A DNA stretch of 64,000 nucleotides, from contig NZ_CP068082.1 of NCBI RefSeq assembly GCF_016724845.1, forward strand, positions 4,216,001-4,280,000. Reading direction: 5' to 3'. Origin of the DNA: Sphingobacterium spiritivorum (lineage in GTDB: Bacteria > Bacteroidota > Bacteroidia > Sphingobacteriales > Sphingobacteriaceae). The first letter of the stretch is position 1, and every line of letters begins with the position of its first letter. Both the position numbers and the translations under genes were made by a program. The notes beneath the pieces were generated by a model. That model worked only from the letters and a program-made list of their open reading frames with translations, was not told the origin of the DNA and did no database searches. This document shows positions 35,953-44,744 of the stretch, piece after piece.

Positions 35953-37434
35953 ATGAGAACGAATTATTTTACACGAATCATATTCATCTTGATGATGATC
36001 CCCGGACTTTCTTCCTGTGAGAAATTCCTGGATAATGCCCCCATGTCAGAAGCGACTTCAGGCAATGCGTACCGTACAGCAAGTGATCTGGACGCTGCAT
36101 TGGTAGGTGCTTATCAGACATTCTATACGGAATATTTTATTTGGGAATATTTTGTAGTATCTGATGTCCGTTCGGACAATGCCTATGCCGGCGGGGATGC
36201 GGATGAAATATACCAGTACGATGACCTCGATATTTCTCCGCTCAATTCTCGAATACTAGGCACCTGGCAGCAGCTGTACAATGGTATATCCCGTGCCAAT
36301 CTGGTCATCGGTAAAGCTGCAGAGCTGCAGGATCCGGCTTTGGATGTCAACAACCGCAGAGAGAATTTAATTGCTGAAGCTAAGTTTCTGAGAGCACTTT
36401 TTTATTATGAGTTGGTCAGACAATTTAGAGAAGTACCTATTGTGACAGCCTATGCAAAGATTAATCCGGAAGATGCCAATATTAAAAAATCCACCGAACT
36501 GGAAGTCTATAATTTTATTGTTAAAGATCTGGAAGACGCTGCGATATTACCCACTACCTACAGTTCTTCTTCATTAAGTCAGTCTAAAGCAACTAAAGGT
36601 GCCGTTTATGCTTTGCTGGCAAAAGTCTGGGCTCAGCGTCCGGATCGTGATTACAATAAAGTGCTGCAATATACAGATGAAGTAGAACGTCTGGGCTACG
36701 ATTTACAGGGCAGTTTTGATGAGCTGTTTGATGGCACACACTACGATAATAAAGAAAGCATATTGCTGATACAATTCAAGGAAGGTACAAATCAATCCAA
36801 CTGGGGACCACAGATGTTGCTCCCTTCATCACTCTCAGGAGATGACTGGCGCAAATACATTACACCATCCAAAGATCTTGTAAAAGCGTTTGATGATGCC
36901 GGAGATCATATCCGGAAGGATGCCAGTATCTTATTTGACGATGCGGGCTGGTCTGATGAGTTCTGGAAACCTTGCCCCACAACGGGACAGATACCTTTTG
37001 CCTACAAATTCAGACATGCCAGCGGTTGGATGAGCGGAGACCATATTTACATCCTGCGATTTGATGATATCTTGTTGCTCAAAGCGGAAGCTCTCAATGC
37101 TCTGGGAAGGTCAGGAGAAGCTTTAGCTCCGTTGAATAAGATCAGAGACCGGGTAGATCTGCCTGCTCTGGATATTCAGAATAAAGATGCTTTGTTGCGT
37201 GCGATACTGAATGAACGCAGGTTAGAATTTGCATTTGAAGGCGATCGCTGGTATTCTTTACAACGGACGGGGATGCTGAAATCCACCATGGACAACCTTA
37301 AAGAATATCGTCTTATCTGTGGAGGCAACAGTACATTAATGGATTATGGTATGAATGATAACAGGATGTGGCTTCCTATTCCGCAGAGTGAATTGAACAG
37401 AAATCCGAATCTTGTTCAGAATCCCGGCTATTAA
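35953..37434 (+). CDS. SusD/RagB-family lipoprotein
   Basis: 493 residues with a lipoprotein signal (G-L-S-S-C, Cys22) and the mature start E-K-F-L-D-N-A-P. The typical helical core (A-K-F-L-R-A-L-F-Y-Y-E-L-V-R) and C-terminal L-N-E-R-R-L-E-F-A-F-E-G-D-R-W-Y are present. Partner of the SusC protein directly upstream; last gene of the first sigma-controlled set, followed by a terminator. Confidence 0.95.
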   Translation: MRTNYFTRIIFILMMIPGLSSCEKFLDNAPMSEATSGNAYRTASDLDAALVGAYQTFYTEYFIWEYFVVSDVRSDNAYAGGDADEIYQYDDLDISPLNSRILGTWQQLYNGISRANLVIGKAAELQDPALDVNNRRENLIAEAKFLRALFYYELVRQFREVPIVTAYAKINPEDANIKKSTELEVYNFIVKDLEDAAILPTTYSSSSLSQSKATKGAVYALLAKVWAQRPDRDYNKVLQYTDEVERLGYDLQGSFDELFDGTHYDNKESILLIQFKEGTNQSNWGPQMLLPSSLSGDDWRKYITPSKDLVKAFDDAGDHIRKDASILFDDAGWSDEFWKPCPTTGQIPFAYKFRHASGWMSGDHIYILRFDDILLLKAEALNALGRSGEALAPLNKIRDRVDLPALDIQNKDALLRAILNERRLEFAFEGDRWYSLQRTGMLKSTMDNLKEYRLICGGNSTLMDYGMNDNRMWLPIPQSELNRNPNLVQNPGY

Positions 37435-37462
37435 TTACTATTCTGATACTAAATCTATTCAG

Positions 37463-37499
37463 AACCCCCGGTCTTCTAAAAACAGATCGGGGTTTTTTC
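37463..37499 (+). terminator. Terminator after the first sigma/FecR/SusC/SusD set
   Basis: AACCCCCGGTCT and AGATCGGGGTT pair with one bulged base, followed by TTTTTTCTT. It is 29 bp past the SusD stop. Confidence 0.85.
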
Positions 37500-37594
37500 T
37501 TCTGTTTCTGTATTTTTCAGACTATTTTGTTGTGGTCATGTTTGGAAATTGTCAAGAAATAAGGGCTTCTCCGGTGATTTTCTAAATAAATAGT

Positions 37595-37602
37595 TACTTT
37601 TG
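37595..37602 (+). promoter_or_regulatory. -7 element for the second ECF sigma gene
   Basis: TACTTTTG matches TAnnTTTG exactly. The -33 side is weak (GTG at 37574-37576). The start codon is about 90 bp downstream. Confidence 0.55.
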
Positions 37603-37690
37603 CACGTAAGGTTTTGAAAAGTAACGCCTTTCAGGGGTGTAAACCTGCAAATATGTCTATACCTATCCTCAACTAAACTAACGGAGCATA

Positions 37691-38299
37691 ATGTATCCTT
37701 TACAACATGAAGAAGAGTTTGTGAAGCATCTTTCTGAAGGATCTCAGAATGCTTATGAACTTCTTTTTTCCAGATATTGGACTCATGTGTTTGCTGTAGT
37801 CAGGCTACTTGTTAAATCACAGGAACAGGCAGAAGATATCACACAAGAGATATTTGTCAAGGTATGGAACCGAAGAAAGGATTTGGAAGAGATTAAAAAT
37901 ATTAAAGCCTATCTCTACACTATAGCCCGGAATACAACACTGGATCATTTGCGCAAAAAAGTGCTCGTTACCGAAAATCTGGAACAAATGATTCACTATT
38001 TTACCGATCATGCACTCACCCCTGTACAGCGCATAGAGTATAAGGAGCTGGAAGATATAATATCCAAAGGTATCGCGACATTACCCTCCAAAGTAAAAGA
38101 AGTGTTTGTGATGAGTCGTATAGATGGACTTTCACACGAAGAGATCGCTGCAAGGCTGGATATATCTGTCACATCTTCAAAGACCTATGTGGTCAGAGCG
38201 CTGAAATTATTAAGACTTTACATGTCAAAAAACACAGACCTCCAGGTACTGGTATTAGCGGTATTATTGTTAGAAAAAATCATATCCCAAACAAAATGA
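37691..38299 (+). CDS. ECF RNA polymerase sigma factor (FecI-like)
   Basis: 202 residues. Region 2 (N-A-Y-E-L-L-F-S-R-Y-W, then Q-A-E-D-I-T-Q-E-I-F-V-K-V-W) and region 4 (L-P-S-K-V-K-E-V-F-V-M-S-R, then S-H-E-E-I-A-A-R-L-D-I-S) are well conserved. Not close to the sigma factor at 30722, so the two probably recognise different promoters. First gene of the second sigma / FecR / SusC / SusD set. Confidence 0.93.
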   Translation: MYPLQHEEEFVKHLSEGSQNAYELLFSRYWTHVFAVVRLLVKSQEQAEDITQEIFVKVWNRRKDLEEIKNIKAYLYTIARNTTLDHLRKKVLVTENLEQMIHYFTDHALTPVQRIEYKELEDIISKGIATLPSKVKEVFVMSRIDGLSHEEIAARLDISVTSSKTYVVRALKLLRLYMSKNTDLQVLVLAVLLLEKIISQTK

Positions 38300-38365
38300 T
38301 TTTTTTTGTCTTCCTCGAAGATCAGATTACGTCTATAGTTATGTAAAGCATTTATTAATCTTTTG

Positions 38366-39541
38366 ATGAAGGACAAAAAAACGTTCGAAATACTGTATAC
38401 CAAATATGTAGAAGGATCTCTTTCCGCAGAAGAACTGCTGGAATGGGTGGAAGTATTTCAGCATCCGGGAAATGAGCAATACTTAGCTGAACTGATCGGA
38501 CGTACCTTTGATACATACAAAGTCCCGGAAGATCCCGAGGCCGCGAAGCAGGCTTTTCATAGATTTGAAAGATTAATTGATACAGAAGATACCTCCTCTG
38601 ATACACCTTCATTACCCTTGAATAAAAGTGTATTCCGCATCTTCAGACAATGGAAATACGTAGCGGCAGCCCTGCTTTTGAGTATAGCCTCATACGGAAT
38701 CTATCAGTATACATTACGGACAACTCCGCAAAATCATATAGCAAATCTTTCAAAACAAGATGTTGCTCCCGGTGGTAATAAAGCTATTCTGAAAATGGAG
38801 GATGGCAGTGAAATAAAACTCGGACCGCAGGGTGAACTCATCATAAAAGGAGACAGGTTGGAAGATGGGGAAGGGAATATGCTGTTAAATGGTCAGTCCA
38901 AGGAAACATGGCAGAGCATAGAGGTGCCAAAAGGAGGTCAGTATACTATAGTCTTGTCGGACGGAACAAAAGTATGGCTGAATGCAGACTCTAAAATGAA
39001 GTTTCCGGTCGAGTTTGTTGCTCAGCAACGTCAGGTTCAGCTGCAGGGTGAAGCTTATTTTGAAGTGACAAAGGATACATCCAAACCATTTATTGTCAAG
39101 AGTGCAGAACAGCAGATCGAAGTATTAGGTACCTGGTTTAATATATCCGCATATCCGGAAGAACCCGCGGTTACAACCTTGGTTTCCGGCAAAGTAAATG
39201 TATCTGCATTCGGAAAACAGGTGGCATTAACGCCGGGGATGCAGAGTGTTGCGGATGATCAGCAACTTCAAAGTAAGCAGGTAGATGTAGAGCCAGCTGT
39301 GGCATGGAAAGATGCCAAATTTGTATTCGTAAAAGAACCTCTGGAAGATATTATACGTAAGCTCGAAAGATGGTATAATGTTGACTTTGTCATTCAGCCC
39401 GGATCAGAAGAATTAAAGAAAAAAACATTTAGCGGCTCATTATCCCGCAATGGTAAACTGTCTGAAATATTAAATCTGTTTAAAATCACCGAAACCATCA
39501 GGTTTGAAATTAAAGGAAGGAGGGTTTACCTGATGAAATAA
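38366..39541 (+). CDS. FecR-family anti-sigma factor
   Basis: 391 residues from ATG 38366; a TTG one codon earlier is less likely. The cytoplasmic N-terminal part (1-90) contains a helical sigma-binding region. One transmembrane helix follows (about 91-110, Y-V-A-A-A-L-L-L-S-I-A-S-Y-G-I), then a periplasmic FecR domain (about 185-280, S-D-G-T-K-V-W-L-N-A-D-S, L-Q-G-E-A-Y-F-E-V-T) and a DUF4974 end. Partner of the sigma factor 66 bp upstream and of the STN domain in the next SusC. Confidence 0.93.
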   Translation: MKDKKTFEILYTKYVEGSLSAEELLEWVEVFQHPGNEQYLAELIGRTFDTYKVPEDPEAAKQAFHRFERLIDTEDTSSDTPSLPLNKSVFRIFRQWKYVAAALLLSIASYGIYQYTLRTTPQNHIANLSKQDVAPGGNKAILKMEDGSEIKLGPQGELIIKGDRLEDGEGNMLLNGQSKETWQSIEVPKGGQYTIVLSDGTKVWLNADSKMKFPVEFVAQQRQVQLQGEAYFEVTKDTSKPFIVKSAEQQIEVLGTWFNISAYPEEPAVTTLVSGKVNVSAFGKQVALTPGMQSVADDQQLQSKQVDVEPAVAWKDAKFVFVKEPLEDIIRKLERWYNVDFVIQPGSEELKKKTFSGSLSRNGKLSEILNLFKITETIRFEIKGRRVYLMK

Positions 39542-39558
39542 ACCTCTACTAATCAAAA

Positions 39559-39584
39559 AACCAGAAGCATTAATACTTCTGGTT
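39559..39584 (+). terminator. Hairpin between fecR and susC genes (second set)
   Basis: AACCAGAAG and CTTCTGGTT form a perfect 9-bp stem with an 8-nt loop. An A tract precedes it, but no T tract follows. It has the same position as the hairpin at 32573-32600 in the first set, though the sequence differs. Confidence 0.5.
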
Positions 39585-39679
39585 GACCTAGGCTAATGAA
39601 ATTAAAAGCGATGTGAATAAGTAAGACCCTTCGAAAGTAATACCTTGTCCCTTCGCTTAAACCTAAACTCTTCAAATAT

Positions 39680-42600
39680 ATGAATTATAATGTGGGATTG
39701 GGAGGACTACGTACTGTTCTCCTGAAATTATTATGGGTAATGAAAATTACTGTCTTCATGCTGGCTGTAGCTTTTGTCCTCGTATCCTTTAAGGGTGAGG
39801 CACAGACCATTAATATCCGGGGTAGTCACCTGCGGATTGAAAATTTAATCAAAGAAATTCAAAAACAATCAGGATATAACTTTTTGTTTGATGATCAGCT
39901 TCTCGAACGTACAAATGTTAAAAATGTACATATTGTCAATGCATCTGTCAAACAGGCTCTGGATGCTATTTTCAATGAAACAGACATTGCATATGTCGTG
40001 ACTGATAAAAATATAGTCCTTAAGAAAAAGAAAGAATTGGGTGTGGCGGTCTCTATCCTGACGTTGCAGGAAGAAGTCATTAAAGGCATTATTCGTAATG
40101 ATCAGGGTATTGTACTGCCTGGTGCAACTATCCGTAATAAACGAAGCGGGCTTATTGTTTCTACCAATAATGAAGGAGAGTTCAGCATCCGTGCACAGGC
40201 AGGTGATGTTCTTGAATGCAGTTTTCTTGGATACCAAAGGGCAGAGTACAAAGTTAAAAATAATGAAAATGCTGCAGTTGTGCTTTCTAAAGCAATAACT
40301 GAACTTAACGATATTGTTGTAGTGGGGTATGGTGCCCAGCAAAAGAAATTGGTCGCGGGAGCTATCAATACGATCAAAGGGGATGAGCTTGCAAAATCTC
40401 CGGCAGTCAATCTATCTAACACCTTAATGGGAAGGGCTCCCGGAATATCGTCTACGATGACTTCGGGAGCACCTGACCGTGACCGTGCGACTATCAAAAT
40501 ACGCGGAATGGGTGAAGCATTGATCGTTATTGACGGAGTGGCCAGAGAAGGGCAGGGAATCATTGGTATGGAAATGGATAAACTGGATCCCAACTCCATT
40601 GAAAGTGTTACTGTGCTTAAGGATGCTGCCGCTGCGGTATACGGTACGCGCGGTGCAAATGGTGTAATCCTCATTACCACCAAAAAAGGTAATAAAGAGC
40701 GCCTGGATATTCAGTACAGCGGACAGTTTGGTTTTCAGGAAAGTACCAGATTACCTCGTTTTCTGGATTCCTATCAGTATGCATTGCTGAATAATGAGAT
40801 GTATGATAATGATGTAGCTGAAAAAGGTTCTTCACCACGCAGTAAGTATACAAATGATGAGTTGCAAAAATTCAGAGATGGCACCGATCCGGATCGTTAT
40901 CCGAATACAGACTGGTATAAAGAAGTGCTTAATAATACAGCAATGCTGCAACGCCACAATGTAAATGTAAACGGAGGCAGCAAAAATGCCCGTTACTTCG
41001 TGAGCGGAACCTATACCGATCAGGATGGTCTGATGAAAACCTCCGGCCTCAAAAGATATGGCCTTGTCAGTAATACAGAATACGATGTGACGCCAAATAC
41101 AAATCTTTCCGTAGGTATTAACTATATCAGTGAGACGGCAAATAATCCGGCAGCATATGCAGAGACGATCTTTAGCAGACTGGCTTCATTGGGATCTATA
41201 GCTCCGGCTAAGTTCTCTAACGGATATTACGCTTATTCCGGATTTTCAGGTAATCCCTATTCAGATGTATTAGCCGAAAGTGGTTATAACCGGACCACAA
41301 GAAACGTATTTACAGGTTCATTCCGATTGACACAGCAGATTCCTTTTATTAAGGGATTATCCGCAAGTGCTGCAGTAACTGTAGACCGTAACAACGCTTT
41401 TCAGAAAGGATTTACTACACCTGTTCCGCAATATACATTAGCACAGGACAGAGAAGAATATACGTTGCAGAATGGTTCGGAAAAACCTTACCTGAGTCAG
41501 TCTTACAACCAGAATAACAATGTCAATGTACAGGTGAAATTAAACTATAAGCAAAAGTTTGGAGACCACCATGTCGATGCAATGGCACTTTATGAACAAA
41601 ATGAATTTAAAAGTGAAATGTTCTCCGCCGACAGAAGTAACTTTCCTGTAGCGAGCTTAGATCAGCTTTTCCTTGGAGACGCCAGTACCCAGAAAAACTT
41701 AGGTTCTTCTACAGAAAATGCAAGACAAAGTGTCGTTGGCCGTCTTGTATATAGCTATGATCAGCGTTATGTGGTAGAAGGAAGTTTCAGATATGACAGT
41801 TCACCTTACTATCCGAAAGGAAAGCGTAATGCATTTTTCCCGGCAGTATCAGCCGCCTGGATTGTATCTGAAGAAGACTTTTTCAAAGAGCGTTTCTCAT
41901 TTGTTGACAATCTGAAAATCAGATCTTCATTTGGACGGTTAGGAAATGATGGCGGTAGCTTGTATACCTATTTTTATAATTATGCCATCATGCCGGCTGG
42001 ATATGTATTCGGGACAAATAATGCGATTACTCCACTGACCAGAATTTCAAATCTTACTGTTCCTAATACGAATATTACCTGGGAGAAAGTAGATGCCTTT
42101 GATATCGGAGTGGATGCCATTCTATGGAAAGGTAAGCTGGGATTTGAGCTGGATTACTATAATAAGAATAAGTTTGATATTCTGCGTTCCAGATCATATG
42201 ATGTGCCATTGTCATTTGGTATGACTCCTGCTTTGCAGAATTTTGCAAAAGAAAGATACTATGGCTATGAAGCTGCATTGTCACATAGAAGCCGTATAAA
42301 AGATGTACAGATCAATGCCCGGATCAACATGACGTATACAAAAAGCCGTGCAGTAGATTATGGAGAAAACGATGCTGTATTGCCGGGTTTACGTCAGGAA
42401 GGATCTGCTATTGGAATGGTTCGTATTCTGAATGCAAAAGGTATCTTCAGAGATGAGGCAGATGTGGCCAACTGGCCTAAATATCTGAGCAGTCCTAATG
42501 GCACTCCTGTTACTCCGAAGCCGGGAGATATCAAGTATGAAGATATGAACGGTGATGGGGTAGTAGAATTGTACAGTGGTAGCCCGGATCGTGCATTTGA

Positions 42601-43069
42601 GGCCCGCTATATCAATCCGCCGACTGTATACGGAATCAATCTGGGTGCAGCATGGAAAGGTTTATCTGTAGATGCATTTTTTCAAGCCTCTACAGACGTA
42701 TTTATCAATTATACTGCTGCCAACGATATTGCTAATTTCTATGAACTTCATTTAGACAGATGGACTCCGGATAATCCGGACGCCAGTTATCCAAGATTAT
42801 TGTCTAATCATGAGAATAACAGACTTCCATCTACTTTTTATGTGAAAAACGGAAACTATATCAAATTGAGAACAGCACAGCTGGCTTATGATATTCCAAA
42901 AGACTGGATCAAAGCTGCAGGTCTGAGATCTATGAGTATCACTGTGCAGGGGCAAAACCTGTTTACGATCAGTAAAAACAGAAGATATGATCCGGAATCT
43001 ACCGGTGCAACAGCCAACTTATATCCTCCACAACGCATCTACTCTATGGGAGTTCGCGTAGGTCTTTAA
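39680..43069 (+). CDS. SusC/RagA-family TonB-dependent transporter with STN domain
   Basis: 1129 residues. A hydrophobic N-terminal signal ends near K-G-E-A-Q (about residue 42). STN domain (about 50-120: R-I-E-N-L-I-K-E-I-Q-K-Q-S-G-Y-N-F-L-F-D, N-I-V-L-K), carboxypeptidase-regulatory-like domain (about 135-205), plug (about 215-340, V-I-D-G-V-A, Y-G-T-R-G-A-N-G-V) and barrel. The STN domain couples import to the FecR/sigma pair upstream. SusD and a large metalloprotease follow on the same strand, which suggests a protein or peptide-bearing ligand, though this is inference. Confidence 0.95.
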   Translation: MNYNVGLGGLRTVLLKLLWVMKITVFMLAVAFVLVSFKGEAQTINIRGSHLRIENLIKEIQKQSGYNFLFDDQLLERTNVKNVHIVNASVKQALDAIFNETDIAYVVTDKNIVLKKKKELGVAVSILTLQEEVIKGIIRNDQGIVLPGATIRNKRSGLIVSTNNEGEFSIRAQAGDVLECSFLGYQRAEYKVKNNENAAVVLSKAITELNDIVVVGYGAQQKKLVAGAINTIKGDELAKSPAVNLSNTLMGRAPGISSTMTSGAPDRDRATIKIRGMGEALIVIDGVAREGQGIIGMEMDKLDPNSIESVTVLKDAAAAVYGTRGANGVILITTKKGNKERLDIQYSGQFGFQESTRLPRFLDSYQYALLNNEMYDNDVAEKGSSPRSKYTNDELQKFRDGTDPDRYPNTDWYKEVLNNTAMLQRHNVNVNGGSKNARYFVSGTYTDQDGLMKTSGLKRYGLVSNTEYDVTPNTNLSVGINYISETANNPAAYAETIFSRLASLGSIAPAKFSNGYYAYSGFSGNPYSDVLAESGYNRTTRNVFTGSFRLTQQIPFIKGLSASAAVTVDRNNAFQKGFTTPVPQYTLAQDREEYTLQNGSEKPYLSQSYNQNNNVNVQVKLNYKQKFGDHHVDAMALYEQNEFKSEMFSADRSNFPVASLDQLFLGDASTQKNLGSSTENARQSVVGRLVYSYDQRYVVEGSFRYDSSPYYPKGKRNAFFPAVSAAWIVSEEDFFKERFSFVDNLKIRSSFGRLGNDGGSLYTYFYNYAIMPAGYVFGTNNAITPLTRISNLTVPNTNITWEKVDAFDIGVDAILWKGKLGFELDYYNKNKFDILRSRSYDVPLSFGMTPALQNFAKERYYGYEAALSHRSRIKDVQINARINMTYTKSRAVDYGENDAVLPGLRQEGSAIGMVRILNAKGIFRDEADVANWPKYLSSPNGTPVTPKPGDIKYEDMNGDGVVELYSGSPDRAFEARYINPPTVYGINLGAAWKGLSVDAFFQASTDVFINYTAANDIANFYELHLDRWTPDNPDASYPRLLSNHENNRLPSTFYVKNGNYIKLRTAQLAYDIPKDWIKAAGLRSMSITVQGQNLFTISKNRRYDPESTGATANLYPPQRIYSMGVRVGL

Positions 43070-43088
43070 CATTTAATGCATTTGATCC

Positions 43089-44723
43089 ATGAAAAATAAC
43101 AACACTATACTTCGTATTTTATTATTATCAGGACTGATAGGATTTTCATCCTGTCAGAAGGATTTTTTAGATCGCAAGCCGCTCAATCTGGTATCTGAAG
43201 AGACCGTATGGTCAGATCCGGCACTGATCAAACTTTCGGTCAATGAATTCTATACATTTTTAAATACCGGATTTACCAATACGTATGTACCTGCTGCAGT
43301 GACTGATGACCTGCAGCTGATTGGTTCCGAAGAAAAAAAGATAACAGCTTACCTGACGGGTGACTTTTTCAACAGCACATTTCCGGAACGTAATCTATGG
43401 AAAGATGCCTACGTACAGATCCGGAAGATCAATTATTTTATAGGCAGAGCTGAAACGGCAAAAGTATTGAATGAGGAGGACAGACGCCTGTTATTGGGGC
43501 AAGCCCGTTTTATGCGTGCCTATTTGTATTTTCAAATGTTCTCTTCTTTTAAAGATGTGCCGCTTTTATTAAAGGCTCAGCCTATAGAAGAAGCAGAAGA
43601 TAAACCGCATAAAGTGTCGCATGAAGAAGGAATGGCATTTGTCGCTTCAGAACTTGAAAAGGCAGCCTCTGAATTACCGGCAACTTATGCCAAAGAGGAG
43701 TGGGGACGGATTACCAAAGATGCAGCCTTGGCATTCCGGACAAGAGTACTGCTTTGGGCAGCCAGTCCGCTGAGTAACACGGAGCAAAACATAAACCGCT
43801 GGAAAGTAGCTGCTGATGCAGCTGAGGCGGTTATCAACAGTAACGCCTTTCAGTTGCAGAAAGAATATAACGATGTATTTCTGGTTAAAAATGTAATGAC
43901 CCGCCCTGAAGTGATTCTCGAATTCAGATACAATGGTTTGAAGGGTGAAAAACAACATGCATTTGATAAAAACAATAGTCCTACAGGGTACGGAGGCAAG
44001 GGTATCAATTGCCCTACACAGGATCTGATAGATATGTATGAAATGGCCAATGGAAAGGCTATTGATGAAGCCGGATCAGGTTACGATAAATCAAATCCTT
44101 ATAAAGGAAGAGATCCGAGATTTGAAAAATCTATCCTGTATAATGGAAGTATGTTTAAGGATCGGGCAGTAGAAGCTTTTACTGGTGGTAAAGATATGCC
44201 AAGAACAAATCCAAGCCCGACAGGATATTATATGAAGAAATTTATTGATGAAAAATTCGACTACAATAAAGATGCAAGTATCGGGAGCAGCACCAACTGG
44301 GTAATTATGCGTTACGCTGAAGTCCTGTTGAATTTTGCAGAAGCGAAGAATGAAGCAGAAGGACCTGTACAGAGTGTATACGATGCGGTAAATGCTATAC
44401 GCAAAAGAGTAGGGATGCCTGAATTGCCCAAAGGTCTGGATAAAGACAAAATGCGTCAGCGTATACAGAAAGAGAGAAGGATAGAGCTTGCTTTTGAAGA
44501 TAATATCCGTTATCAGGATCTGAGACGCTGGAAAACAGCAGATGTGGTACTGAATAAGTCTGTAAATGGCGTGACGATCACTAAAAATACAGATGGCACC
44601 TTTAAATATGCTGCAAAATCTGCCGGAACACGGGTATTTACAGAAAAGAATTACTGGATGCCTATACCGCTTACAGAGCTGGGTGTCAATACAAATCTTC
44701 AACCCCAGAATCCGGGTTGGTAA
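43089..44723 (+). CDS. SusD/RagB-family lipoprotein
   Basis: 544 residues with a lipoprotein signal (G-F-S-S-C, Cys22) and the mature start Q-K-D-F-L-D-R-K-P. Core motif A-R-F-M-R-A-Y-L-Y-F-Q-M-F and C-terminal K-E-R-R-I-E-L-A-F-E-D-N-I-R-Y are typical. Partner of the SusC directly upstream (19 bp) and 21 bp before the metalloprotease gene, so the three are one transcript. Confidence 0.95.
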   Translation: MKNNNTILRILLLSGLIGFSSCQKDFLDRKPLNLVSEETVWSDPALIKLSVNEFYTFLNTGFTNTYVPAAVTDDLQLIGSEEKKITAYLTGDFFNSTFPERNLWKDAYVQIRKINYFIGRAETAKVLNEEDRRLLLGQARFMRAYLYFQMFSSFKDVPLLLKAQPIEEAEDKPHKVSHEEGMAFVASELEKAASELPATYAKEEWGRITKDAALAFRTRVLLWAASPLSNTEQNINRWKVAADAAEAVINSNAFQLQKEYNDVFLVKNVMTRPEVILEFRYNGLKGEKQHAFDKNNSPTGYGGKGINCPTQDLIDMYEMANGKAIDEAGSGYDKSNPYKGRDPRFEKSILYNGSMFKDRAVEAFTGGKDMPRTNPSPTGYYMKKFIDEKFDYNKDASIGSSTNWVIMRYAEVLLNFAEAKNEAEGPVQSVYDAVNAIRKRVGMPELPKGLDKDKMRQRIQKERRIELAFEDNIRYQDLRRWKTADVVLNKSVNGVTITKNTDGTFKYAAKSAGTRVFTEKNYWMPIPLTELGVNTNLQPQNPGW

Positions 44724-44744
44724 TCCATATACATAAAGACAGAA

